From contig CM063243.1 in assembly GCA_032158295.1 (NCBI GenBank), positions 14,042,931 to 14,106,930 on the forward strand: 64,000 nucleotides of DNA. The letters run 5' to 3'. Shown here piece after piece: positions 37,901-46,300 of the stretch. The notes under the pieces were generated by a model. It saw only the letters and a program-made list of their open reading frames with translations, did no database searches and was not told the origin of the DNA. Both the position numbers and the translations under genes were made by a program. Source of the DNA: Pycnopodia helianthoides (lineage: Eukaryota; Echinodermata; Asteroidea; Forcipulatida; Asteriidae). Each line of letters starts with the position of its first letter. Positions within the stretch are counted from its first letter, which is position 1.

Positions 37901-40581
37901 GAGATGATTTTCATGGTTTTCTGCAAACCTTACTAGATTGTATCCCCCACCACAACAAAATTCAAGTCCTTCTGAAGTTCTTCTACAACCCCAATTCTAG
38001 CATCCCTCCCCAATGGAGATAATGCCCCACAAAGTCTCCTTAATCCACAATTTCATCCATTTACAGTGATCGTGAAAGGTACCAGCGCTACTAAGTATTA
38101 CCGCTTCATGGGCAAGAACGGGTCTTGGGTGTGGCTGCAGACACGAGCAACGATCATTTATAACACCAACAATGTGGCACAGTACGTAGTCTGCATGAAC
38201 TACGTTATTGGGTGAGTAATCAGCTTGTTTGAGTAGTTTTTATCTGGAGGAAAACCTCAAACCTCATAAAAAGTGCAGGAAAGCTACATAAGCATTCTTG
38301 AGGAAAAAGAAACTAGCTTTCATATAAAAATTGATCGCTACGCACAAAGAAGTATGGTGCGCTTTTATCAGAGAAAGACAATTTTAGTCACTGGTTAGAT
38401 TTTAGTTACTGGCCTGTTGGATATCTTTTTTCGTTGTTCTTCACTCGATTAAAACTATTTGGCACTTGGGGGGAATTTAAGCCGGTGCTGCTATTTTGGG
38501 ATGAGTAGTAAAACGTTTCTTCTTTTGGGTTTCTTGTGTCTTGCAGGAAAGATGTCGGGGAGCGACACTTACTAATGGAGCAAATGTCAAAAATGAAAGC
38601 ATCGAGTGAAATATGTGGCAGCATAGCAGACAGCGACTGCGGCGAAAGCATTGCCAGCCCAAGCAGTGACAGTGGCAGTTATGCTGCTAGCTGTGAAGAC
38701 TCTCCTGTCAGTGCCAATTCACCAGGAACCTCTGGCATCGGGTCTTGCTCGGACCTCGACGAGCCCTCGCTAAAACACATCAAGAGGGAGATGGACAACT
38801 TTGATATAAACCTCATCCCTAAATCAGTCAGGAACAATGAAAAAATCATGAAACCCCCGGATCCAGGCCAGGAGATCAGTTTTGCCTCGCTTCTAAAGAT
38901 GGACAACTTGAAGAAGATGTATGGAGGAACAGAAAAAATGGACACGACGGAGAGAACGGAAGTCTCATTTAAGAAACAAGATAGTACAGAGTCAGATGCT
39001 GGTGCAGCACCTGCAAAAGCAGCCAATGTTGGAAACTTTGAGGGACCCTTTGATAATCCTCACTTGCACGGGTCAGCCGACATTCAGCAGTCCTTCCAAA
39101 GAGCAACTCAGAATACCTCAGAAAAGTTATTTCCAATGTCTGTTTTCTCACCGATTAGTGAGGTGGGATCAGACTCAAGTGGTACAGCCGATTCGGTGAA
39201 TTCACCACCGATGGAGGTCGTGCCTTCAGAAGGGACGGACAACCGTATGATCAGTGTCGGTGAGGACGATGAAAGTCTATTCAAAGACCTCTTGGAGTTG
39301 ACCAAGAATGACAATATGGACGACCCACTGAGCCAGCTGGACAGGGAACTTCCGAGGATGTCATTCAGTGTGAACAGTCCCAGCAACCTGAGCCAGTTGC
39401 TGAACACTCAAAGCGCTGCCAGCGTCTCGGTCGGGGTCTCCAGCCCCGAGTCCCAGGAACTGAACGAGGAGGAGGGTGAGGACGACGTCTTCAGCAGTCA
39501 AACTGAGGCCAAAGATGCTTCCCCCAGCATTTTAGCTGGACTTTTGACCAAACTGCCAACGCAACAAGCAACAAATGGTGCCGAATGCCCTTCCATGGAT
39601 CTTCAGCAGAGTCAAGGTAGCACAACCTTCATGGGAATGTCCATCACTAAAGTGGACCCCATGATGTCCGGGGGTATCCCCCAGCTTCCTGATGACATTG
39701 CTAATTTCTCTCTGGAATTTTGCCAGCCGGTTATGGACCAGGCGGCGTGTGATGCCATAGCGTCTTTAGGGGGTGACTTTTACCTGCCCGAATCCACGGA
39801 AAAGACTCCAACTGGTGGAACTGCCACCGTTACAGAAATTGGTGACTTGGAGGAAGCAAACCTCATGTCTGGCCCTTCAGACCAAGAATACAAAACTAGT
39901 CCCAGGGGAGTTTCAAATGTGTCGCCCGTTACTTCACAAGTACCGAACGGCACAATGCAAAACCAGACCCTACCGTACCTGCCGGAGCAGTCAAACAATT
40001 CAACACCTGGCATTGTGCAGGAACAGCTGATTGTAACTGAGCGGATATCACAGTTGGAGATTAAGGACAGCAGAGGTGGTCCCAAGAACACTGAATCAGC
40101 TGCTGGTGCACCAATCCTACATGCATTGCTCCTCAACAGTAGGGGGGGAAACTCGATTGAAAAGTCCAGGGGGCAACGGCCACCCCCGCTAAGCAGTAAC
40201 GGGTTGAACACTATGAGCGATGTCTTGGGCCCCATCACCCCTTCCACCAAAGCAGCTGTAGAGGCAGTGGACTCATTAATTCAGGACTTTGATGAAGTGA
40301 CTGGTACTATTAGGGACGAAGTGCTGCCCTCTATCAATGGTAACAATAACATGGTGAACCAAGAGAACTATGTTTTGCTGCAGCAGTTGGAGGAGCAGCG
40401 ACAGCGTATGGCAGCTGAGCATCAACGACAGCAGCAGATTCTTATGGAAACCCAAGTGCAGCAGCAGAAGCTGCTGGAGGAACAGCGTCGGAAGCTGCTG
40501 GAAGAGCAGCAGCAACAACTGTCAAATCAAACGCTCCAGCAGTCCTTAATGCGTAAACAATTACAGTTTAAAATGCAACAA

Positions 40582-40622
<41 letters not shown>

Positions 40623-41313
40623 ACAGCAGCAACAGCAGCAACAGCAGCAACAACAGCAAGCTTTAATGGCCCAGCAAATTAACATTTCCAGTGGGATGCA
40701 GAGACAGCACAGTCAGGGACCCGACGTGCAGGCAAACAACGGCATGTCCAACTCTGCTGTTTTCACCGAGGATTCACAGGGTTATACTCAAAACATGTCT
40801 GAGTTTGCCGGCCAGCAGAACCGAACAGTTTCGGCAGCGCTTCCAATCACTGGCCAACACAGGCAACATCAACAAATGCAGCAGTACTCTGCCTCTCCTC
40901 CCCAAGGCATCATGGATCCTTTCAATGTTCAGCAGCAGCAGCAGCATGGAAGCCCACCATTCATGGGAACCTCTCCCTCTATGGGCAGCCCACCAACCAT
41001 GCAGCAGTATACAACACAGCAGCAAGTTCACCCGCAGCAGCACCAGCAGCAGAAGCAGCTGCCACCTCACAGAAACTACCCAGGCCAGATGCAGCCAGCC
41101 TACTGCAGGCCACAGCAGCAAAGTACACGGATTCCCCAGCCACAAGAGCAAACCAACACCAACTCGTTGTTGTTCCATAGTCTGCAGTGGGGCGGGATCG
41201 AGCCTTCAACCATGACACCCCTTCAAGGTAACGGTATGAACAATCGGACCATTGAGCAATCTGATCTTGACTTTGGCCTGGCAAGCAATCCCTTGCTGCA
41301 GCATCAACAGTAA
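21764..41313 (+). CDS. HIF-alpha-like class I bHLH-PAS transcription factor, 9 coding exons seen, 5' end missing
   Basis: The exons are 21764-21936, 27728-27846, 31004-31093, 33107-33278, 34137-34252, 36061-36245, 37323-37429, 38067-38211 and 38547-41313. All introns are GT-AG, phases match at every join, and the frame stays open for 1290 residues. Numbering residues from the first visible codon, the basic region and HLH lie at 1-52, PAS-A at about 93-225, PAS-B at about 240-367, and a Gln-rich C-terminal region follows. Proteins of this class act in the nucleus and normally pair with ARNT to regulate genes. PAS-B matches HIF-alpha best (SRH.LDM, GYEP.EL, IYNT, NYV), the HLH end RLTTSYL is SIM/trachealess-like, and LLPYPEEV recalls AhR. 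I therefore call it HIF-like without assigning an orthologue. No LxxLAP hydroxylation motif is visible. The start codon lies in an exon I could not find, upstream or outside the window. Confidence 0.9.
23373..23757 (-). mobile_element. MITE family C, dispersed copy in reverse orientation
   Basis: It shares the terminal repeat AGGAACATTACAGAATTGGT and, reversed, the internal blocks of the 11.7-14.3 kb copies. TTAA flanks both ends (AGTTAAAGG...CCTTTAAAT), which supports an independent insertion with a 4-base target duplication. Confidence 0.92.
24994..25243. repeat. Large imperfect fold-back element
   Basis: Arms of roughly 100 bases (24994-25094 and 25150-25243) share GACCATGGTGTTTGCGCA and AATAAACATAGAGGGCGC in reverse complement. 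The central spacer is about 55 bases. Confidence 0.85.
25314..25407. repeat. Perfect 32-base inverted repeat
   Basis: The left arm 25314-25345 is exactly complementary to 25376-25407, with a 30-base loop. It begins AATGGCATTATTTGTACATT. It lies 70 bases from the larger fold-back. Confidence 0.95.
25516..25573 (+). repeat. (AAAC)n microsatellite
   Basis: About 10 units of AAAC lie between ATCT and AATACC. Confidence 0.95.
25932..25980 (+). repeat. (AG)n then (TG)n microsatellite
   Basis: About 17 AG units run to 25966, followed by a GTGTGAGTGTGTGTGTG stretch. Confidence 0.95.
27728..27846 (+). CDS. bHLH-PAS gene, exon for the bHLH to PAS-A linker
   Basis: This exon completes a split Glu codon and adds 39 codons. 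It begins EGNALLEELNQKA, continues through an Ala/Ser-rich linker and ends GALMLQ, the first strand of PAS-A. The acceptor is TCTACAG and the donor CAG|GTAATT. The linker is not conserved between family members, so the call rests on phase, splice sites and the PAS-A start. Confidence 0.88.
28050..28260 (-). mobile_element. tRNA(Ser/Leu)-type SINE, minus strand
   Basis: Read on the minus strand, GAGCGGTTTAGTG near 28205 is an A box like that of Ser/Leu tRNAs, and GGGTTCGAATCCC at 28136-28148 is a perfect B box. The body after it contains the complement of AAGTGTCTTGCTCAAGGACA. Similar body fragments occur near 29826 and 49606. Confidence 0.75.
28337..28715. mobile_element. MITE-like element with AAAGG...AAGGTATA termini
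   Basis: It opens TTTAAAGGGAAGGTATAATG and closes CCAAAGGTATACTTTGCCTT, partly complementary. Its left part shares AAAAACTTACTTGGT and GTATAAAGCAT with the 31.25 kb element. The right border has lost TTAA. Confidence 0.7.
29190..29345 (-). mobile_element. tRNA-headed element, minus strand, with left inverted-repeat end
   Basis: On the minus strand it reads ATATCAAGTAATAAACCACA, then GAGACCGCCAACAT, then a tRNA-like head with CAGCTCAGTTAGTAGAACGC and a worn B box. The first block is the reverse complement of the tail found at the other end of the copies at 12398 and 54845. Confidence 0.75.
29820..29920. mobile_element. SINE body fragment
   Basis: Contains CCAAGTGCCTTGCTGCTGAC and CACCAGAGCTTGGGT, like the SINE body at 28.1 kb and at 49.6 kb. 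The tRNA part is not clear. Confidence 0.45.
31004..31093 (+). CDS. bHLH-PAS gene, PAS-A exon 1
   Basis: Thirty codons in phase 0 encode ALNGFVIFISRKGKIFYVSD followed by NVGKHLGIHQ. This is the canonical PAS-A opening (LxGFV, G.I.Y.SDNV, LG..Q) shared by HIF-alpha and SIM proteins. The acceptor is TTTTTGCAG and the donor CAG|GTACAT. Confidence 0.95.
31250..31647. mobile_element. TTAA-flanked MITE-like element, family B2, full length
   Basis: It begins TTAAAGGCACTGGACACTAT and ends with the near-complement CAGTGTCTTTAA. TTAA lies at both borders. The inner block CGATGACCAATTG and the following CACAGGTTTGTTATTT match family B elements. A reversed, truncated copy lies at 41834-41982. Confidence 0.88.
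32348..32392. repeat. Palindrome without spacer
   Basis: A perfect 28-base palindrome (32357-32384) is centred on GGAATTCC, and TGTTTAAAC arms extend it with a one-base offset. A GATAAACTGTCCCAGGTGTT block close by recurs near 8340 and 56357 next to other fold-backs. Confidence 0.9.
33107..33278 (+). CDS. bHLH-PAS gene, PAS-A exon 2
   Basis: Residues 128-184 begin YELTGNTIMEFIHPEDQKEL, matching the family pattern ELTG.S...F.HP.D..E. They continue into a divergent loop rich in Gly, Gln and Ser. The acceptor is ATCAG and the donor G|GTGCGC, phase 1. The loop between the PAS-A helix and the next strand is where family members vary most in length. Confidence 0.93.
34137..34252 (+). CDS. bHLH-PAS gene, PAS-A exon 3
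   Basis: The exon encodes EDEILPITDYVQERQFFLRM, then RSVMSRRGSGGKGKVIGYR. The RQFFLRM...RG pattern matches the R.FF.RMK.....RG strand pair of HIF, SIM and NPAS proteins, which follows the PAS-A loop. The acceptor is CTTTAG after a C/T-rich tract; the donor AGG|GTAAGT is a near-perfect consensus. Confidence 0.93.
35364..35406 (+). repeat. 20-base tandem repeat
   Basis: The unit GAAACGGCAGAGATAATGTT occurs twice in a row, followed by a partial third copy. Confidence 0.95.
35714..35853 (+). mobile_element. tRNA-headed element, plus strand, with left inverted-repeat end
   Basis: Starts TTGTAATAAACCACAAGGGA (complement of the family tail), then GAGACCGCCAACATAGGG. The tRNA-like head has a TAGCTCGGTAAG A box and a GGTTCAAATCC B box, followed by CTAGTCCATTTTTCTTT. 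The right tail is missing. Confidence 0.8.
36061..36245 (+). CDS. bHLH-PAS gene, end of PAS-A and start of PAS-B
   Basis: Residues 224-284 run VVNFCGRLKLM (last PAS-A strand), a short linker, then GLISLCRPIQPQPILEVRMD and NMFMSRHRLDMCFTFCDPR. The last segment is the PAS-B start; SRH.LDM.F..CD.R is a HIF-alpha signature. The acceptor is GAGTAG directly before GTAGTG; a second AG at 36063-36064 would break the frame. The donor is AG|GTAAGG, phase 2. Confidence 0.94.
36540..36810 (+). repeat. Degenerate minisatellite
   Basis: Variable units of about 20-25 bases, each with a TTCCTGTCT or TTCTTGTCC core and an ATTTATT block. The clearest are three neighbouring units at 36565-36625. Confidence 0.7.
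37040..37213 (+). repeat. Interspersed repeat, gtgtcc family, copy 2
   Basis: Contains three GTGTCC blocks, ACATGTAAATGACAGAT.AAACAG, AGACACCCAGAC and CCTCTGGCTAATACT. It is closely collinear with 56925-57066. Confidence 0.8.
37323..37429 (+). CDS. bHLH-PAS gene, central PAS-B exon
   Basis: The exon completes an Arg codon and encodes IITLIGYEPHELIGKTVYQF then HNPLDARKVSDCHTN. GYEP.EL.GK..Y...H.LD is the central PAS-B helix region of HIF and SIM factors. The acceptor is TTCTCAG and the donor T|GTAAGA, phase 1. A gtgtcc-type interspersed repeat at 37040-37213 ends about 110 bases upstream. Confidence 0.95.
38067..38211 (+). CDS. bHLH-PAS gene, end of PAS-B
   Basis: The exon completes a Leu codon and encodes LIVKGTSATKYYRFMGKNGS then WVWLQTRATIIYNTNNVAQY and VVCMNYVIG. 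This is the VKG...T.YYR...K.G..VW.Q..AT strand set that closes PAS-B. IYNT and C.NYV are HIF-like, while KYYRF is SIM-like. The acceptor is TTTACAG and the donor GG|GTGAGT, phase 2. Confidence 0.95.
38547..41313 (+). CDS. bHLH-PAS gene, giant terminal coding exon: Q-rich regulatory region and stop
   Basis: The exon encodes 921 residues (370-1290) and ends in TAA at 41311-41313. It opens GKDVGERHLLMEQMSKMKA and continues in Ser-, Asp- and Glu-rich sequence. A sumoylation-type IKRE is at 38779-38790. FASLL lies at 38881, FKDLL at 39280, LSQLL at 39388, LAGLL at 39532 and LHALL at 40117. An acidic patch (EEEGEDD) is near 39465. A Gln/Glu/Leu-rich segment with coiled-coil character spans about 40375-40575, then 28 Gln from 40576, then Gln/Pro/Met-rich sequence to the end. 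HIF-alpha proteins usually have an LxxLAP degron and a C-terminal activation domain here, and I see neither. The composition fits a transactivation region. Confidence 0.93.
40576..40659 (+). repeat. Polyglutamine run, mixed CAG/CAA (28 codons)
   Basis: Twenty-eight consecutive Gln codons lie between Met and Ala in the terminal exon. CAA interruptions break the CAG tract, which usually slows repeat-length change. Further short CAG clusters follow near 40930 and 41030-41055. Confidence 0.97.
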
Positions 41314-43360
41314 CCAGAGTTATAGTAATGTTAAGCACTACATGTAGTTTGATGTTATGAAGCAAATGCAGTTTCTGTAATTTCAATGTAGTCAAAGACT
41401 AATTGTGTGATGAAAACAAGGATTTCAATTTAGAAAGATAACTTTTGTTCTGTGAAGCATATAGACCTCTACCTGAGGCAGTGCTACTGGCCAAATTTTA
41501 TAAAGCAGCAAGACGATTTTGCCAAGATCAGGAAAACTTAAACTCAGACACACATTACCAGCGAAATTGCTATGCGGTATACTTTGTGTGATACTGATTG
41601 ATAGATCTGTTAACTTACTTTGTAAACGATTAAATTACGCTGCTTGTGAAATTGGGGCATTATTTAAGTTTAAAATGTTCATGCCTTGGTGAATGAGAAA
41701 TCCATGAAATTCTATGACTATAAGTTTCTGTTAAGTTTAGGGAGACGGATCACAACATTTGTAAAAACAATGTGATGTAAATTAACACAGCTTTGCTAAT
41801 TGACCTTTTACTGCAAATATGTTTGTGGGAAATTGCCTCTGTCTTAAAAACTACCTTACTTCAGAGGGAGTCGCTTCTCACAATGTTTTATACTATCAGC
41901 AGCTCTCAGGTGCTCCTTACCAAGTACATTTTTATGGTAATGTATTTCTTGAGTAATTACCAAAAGTATCCACTGCCTTAAAAACAAAAAATTCATGGGA
42001 GAATATTCCACACAATCTGATCAGAAAGCCATACTTGCGCAAAAAGTCAATTAGCAAATCTGTAGAGTGCAGGCTAACGCCACTTAATGTATGTGTATTG
42101 GTGGATGTGCGGATCACAAAGGAATGTTTTTAAAACAATGTGATGTAAAATTCCTGCAGCCTTGCCAGTTAAATGGATTGTAGAGAAAGAGAGATAAAAA
42201 GAGTAATTATTGATCAAAGAAATAACGATTCAGAGAATGTTGGCACAAAGGACGTCTTCTGGGCTCAGTCTTATGATAAGGATTTTTTTTTTGGGGGGGG
42301 GGGGTGGTGAGAGTCTCTTACAAATGGCTGTCAATTGCTTAATTACAAACTTTCTGGATTAGTACTACTCGAGTAGTAGTTTTTGGCTAGTTAAATTAGC
42401 TTGCATTATTAACATCCCACTGCTGGAAAGGAGAGTTTAATTATTCAATGTGATTGAATTTGTGATTTTCGTTCTCTAGTATTTTAAGTTCCACACACGC
42501 CTTGTTGCACTGATGACAGCTGTAGAAAATACAGGAGGCCATAGTCTTGGTCTCCAAACTCAAAGACTATTATCAAGTGGGCATTTGACAGTCAGGTGTG
42601 GGAGACCAGGGGGTATAGTGAGTGAGAGAGGATAGGCATATCGCATGACAATCTGCCTGTGAACAAACCCACTCTGTCCCTGTCTACATTCTCTGGATCC
42701 TTGTTTATGATTGTTGTCCAGTTTCGGCCGTCGCCACGCAGCGGCCCATCATTGTCGAGTTCACTGTTGGCGCATCGGCTGAATTGGAGCATATCTTTGT
42801 CCGTACAGCCTCGATGTTGGTGTCATAGCTTCTGTGGAAGGACAAAACAAGATGGCCGCACTGCGTCAAAGGGCTCTGGGCAAAATGACATGTTACGGGT
42901 TTTACATTATGGTCTTCTATCAAATATGGAACGGAATAAGAAACGGAAGTATTGTGGCCTTGGACGTTTACATTTACAGCGAAGTGCATTTCTTTAATAC
43001 TTTTGTGTACGTTTACAGAACATAACGAGTAGACATTTTGAAGTTCATTTACTGTTCAATTCTTCCTTGTTCAAACTTAATATGGATAATATTTTTCTCT
43101 ATTTTTTCACAAATAACAGCTCAGTGGAGGTTAAATTGAACAGGTTTTTTTCTGGCTTTTTTCTTTCTTTTTTAATACAACTATAGCAGTATCATTTAAA
43201 TTTAACAAAGGCAACTTCAACAGCAGAAATATTCTAGATGTGAAAAGGAGAAGTTGAAGCAATGGGAATTTACAACCTTGGTATTATCTGAAAGAAGCAC
43301 ATTTTCATCTTGGAGATTAACTCGGTTTAAAACTTGCACAAGAGTCAATAAAGCCTGAGA
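41314..43360 (+). other. Putative 3' UTR and downstream flank of the bHLH-PAS gene
   Basis: No coding potential is seen after the stop. The flank contains a truncated MITE (41834-41982) and a G-run near 42292. AATAAA at 43347-43352 is one possible polyadenylation signal, but several later AATAAA occur, for example at 45607. The true transcript end cannot be set from sequence alone. Confidence 0.4.
41834..41982 (-). mobile_element. Truncated MITE, family B2, just after the bHLH-PAS stop
   Basis: On the minus strand it matches the left 150 bases of the 31250 element: AGTGGATACTTTTGGTAATT, then a GTATAAAACATTGTGAGAAG block and CTCCCTCTGAAGTAA. The other half is absent. Confidence 0.85.
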
Positions 43361-46300
43361 AGGTACTCCAGCAGAAGTGCCTTTATCCCAGATGGACCAA
43401 CCTCGTTCCTAGGGGTGATCGATCTCGCCGCGCCATTTTTTCCCCAGCATGCCGCGCTCGCTCATAACCCCTGGAATTGGTTCATTAAAATGTGGCAGCA
43501 TCTGGCGCTTTTTAATTAGGCCTGTGGCTGATCTACGGTAGCCCACAATTGCGGCATTAAGTCAAAGAGCAGCTGGTCCCCTCTCACTCTTCTTTGATCT
43601 TGTGATATGTCTAACTCTATGAAGTTTAGGGTGACCGTGTAAAAACATGATTCATTTGAAATGGAATTGCATCAAAATACTTGCATTTTCAAATGCTGCA
43701 CTAAGCCTTCTCACTCTTGGTAGCCAATCAGCATTGTTTTCAGTACATCCCTACCAGGGGTTAGTGACGAGAGGTATCGATACGGCGCTCTGCCCATGGT
43801 AGCGAGGCTGCAGATGGACAGACTCTGTGCACTCAGTTTGCAGGCGAATGGGATCTCAGCATTTCCACGTAATTTTTTTAATAATTACATGTAGTCAGGG
43901 TTTGGGGGGTTTGCACATTTTTATTGTGTGCCCACTGCCCCTGAACCGATAAGTGCTTGGAAGTTGCCAGAGTTGCGCTGTGTGCGCCTGGTCGTCTTGT
44001 TAAGTAACAAATTAGGCCAACAGCCAGTACTGGCTGTGGCCTGATTTTAACGCAAGTCTGGGTCCAGACTAATTCGGTCAAACTTTAGTGTGCCTTATGC
44101 GGTGTACCCAATACTGTAAGTGGTGCACCAGGTAAGCTTACATTGGGTTTACTCAACATTTACAAAAACTAAAAGTTTGCATTTGCTCTAAGGCTGCTGT
44201 GTTACATGCACAGTTCTTGAACAAGAGGAGATTTGGAGCTAACGTTTCTTTCAGAATAGCAAGGTTGTGTCTTTCCCTTTAGGCAATTTCTTTTTTACAA
44301 AATTTGTTCTGTACTGATGTGTTCTGTCAGATATTTTTCTTGTTTTTCACAGTATTATGTACTTGCAGTTACTTCAAATTTTTGTCCAGTTTTTTATTTT
44401 TCAATTGTGTGTTTTTCACAAACTTTTGACTTTGGATTTGTTCTTCCTATTGATAAAAACAAAACAATTGAAATGAAAGTCTCAGTGTTTTCAAATCAGA
44501 TTCAGTATTTTGTAAATATCATTTGATGTGCCTTCTTCTTCATGGATTGGAATGAACTAATGGTTGCTATGGAACATTGCAGGGTGTTTTTTTTTTCTTC
44601 TGGTAGACAAAGAGGCTCATTTTTTGGAGAGGAAAGTACAGATTCTTAATTTTTTGTGACACATTCTGTTTATACTTGCGGGAGACATTTGACATTGTTC
44701 AATACCCAAATATTTTGTATAATGTACATAATGTGTATAATACTTTCTATTTGGCATACTCATATACGACTACATTCTGTTGCAATGACAATATGTTAAG
44801 AAGTGTCGTGGGGAAAAATCTATTTGCTCTGGCTCTGTTTTCAGACATGCCTTGATTTTTTCGAGACATTGTGCAGCAGGAAAACACATCTGATGACAAA
44901 GCCTTTTATTTGAATTATACACTTTGGCACTGTCAGCCATGTTCAATCACTGGTTTGAAACCCCTACAGAGCCCTTGCAAATGGTGTTATAGTATAGCTG
45001 CTGCCTTGTTGTTTTTTTGTAGCTGGTTGGGGCAATGTTGCTATAAAATGGGTCAGTTGTGGAGATTTTAAGAAGTGTAGGGATGGTTGAAATCGTATTC
45101 ACACACCTCATCTCTGATGCGATTTGGCTTCCTTCCTCTCCCCCCCCCTCCCCAAAAAAGAAGGCTTTTCGGTCCCAATCAAACAGCACAGTTTGCTGAG
45201 ACATTTTGCATTTGCAATCATCATTCCCTGCATGCTCCAGGGTTTACTTCACTGTTGTGCTCAATTTCCACACATACTTTGTTATGTTAAAAAATTGCAT
45301 AGATTATTCGTGTACACAAGAGACAATTCCCTGCTAAACACAGACACGCAGAATTTGCTGCTACTGCTAGTGTTAAAAAGCAGCATGCCATCAAGTTAAA
45401 CTCCCAGGTTTACAGCTTGGCTCTTGTTGCAATAGTTCTGTGGGAACTCAGCAAAATGTCTACCCAATGGGTTTTGTTATGCTGACTTCAAACAGCCACA
45501 CTCTTTCTCACATGATGCTTTTGGAAGAATTTATTTACAGCGATATGCAGTTTTTCACAATCTGGAGCCCAATGTGATAAAGCCAGTACGCAACTTTGTT
45601 AAGTACAATAAATACGTTGCGGAATTGGGTTACTCGGAAAACTGTCATAAACTTAACATTGTCGCAACTGGTGTCCCGGAACATTTTTGCTTGGCTTAGA
45701 AATTGCTAAGCTCTATTGGGCCCTGATGAACTTGGCTTTCTTTTAAGGTGTGGTGTTCAGACACAAAAAAAAAACTCATTCTTGAAGAGTCTCAGACTGA
45801 GGCAGTTCTCACTTAAATGTTAATCATTTTGGGCGTATTTTAATGGGCAACAAGGCAAGGACTGGGGGCAAGCATAAAATTACCTCAAGTTGTCTTCTTT
45901 TTTAACACTGTTTTAAATGTTCATACAAGAAATTTTTTTCAGAAACATTTCAGTTATGCCAATTCTAAACTTCTTTTTCTGAATTTAAATTTTTGTAAAC
46001 GTAAAAATGAAAGGTTAAATGCAAAGGTTTTATTACAAACACTCTTGAGACAGACTGCTTAAATTATGGAGTAACAAGCTTTAAAAAATTTCTTTGCTGT
46101 AAAACAAAAAGGGGGGAATACCCATTGCCCACCAGCTGCTAATGACACGCACAAGATAAAGAGGAAGAAGAAAAAGGACCAAATGGAGATTATTAATAAT
46201 ATGTTTTGTCCAAATTGTGATCGCTAAAAATTTGCTCTCTTTTTGTTTGTTTGCATTTTGTGACACTTGTCCTTGTGGGAGTCCATACCCCCAAAATATG

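Larger units (their letters stand above)
36246..38546 (+). other. Introns around the PAS-B exons (exons 37323-37429 and 38067-38211 lie inside)
   Basis: 36540-36810 is a degenerate minisatellite of (T)CCTGTCTCTAAATTTATT-like units. 37040-37213 is a gtgtcc-family repeat. Nothing else is recognised. Confidence 0.75.

Noticed and set aside
38921..39199. Alternative-frame ORFs in the terminal bHLH-PAS exon
   Set aside because: Low-complexity shadows of the main frame.
39780..40250. 156-residue minus-strand frame inside the terminal bHLH-PAS exon
   Set aside because: Antisense shadow of a real coding exon caused by its codon composition.
42659..42997. 112-residue open frame downstream of the bHLH-PAS gene
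   Set aside because: No domain, no splice context, and overlapping frames on the other strand of similar length. Probably chance in a locally less AT-rich stretch.
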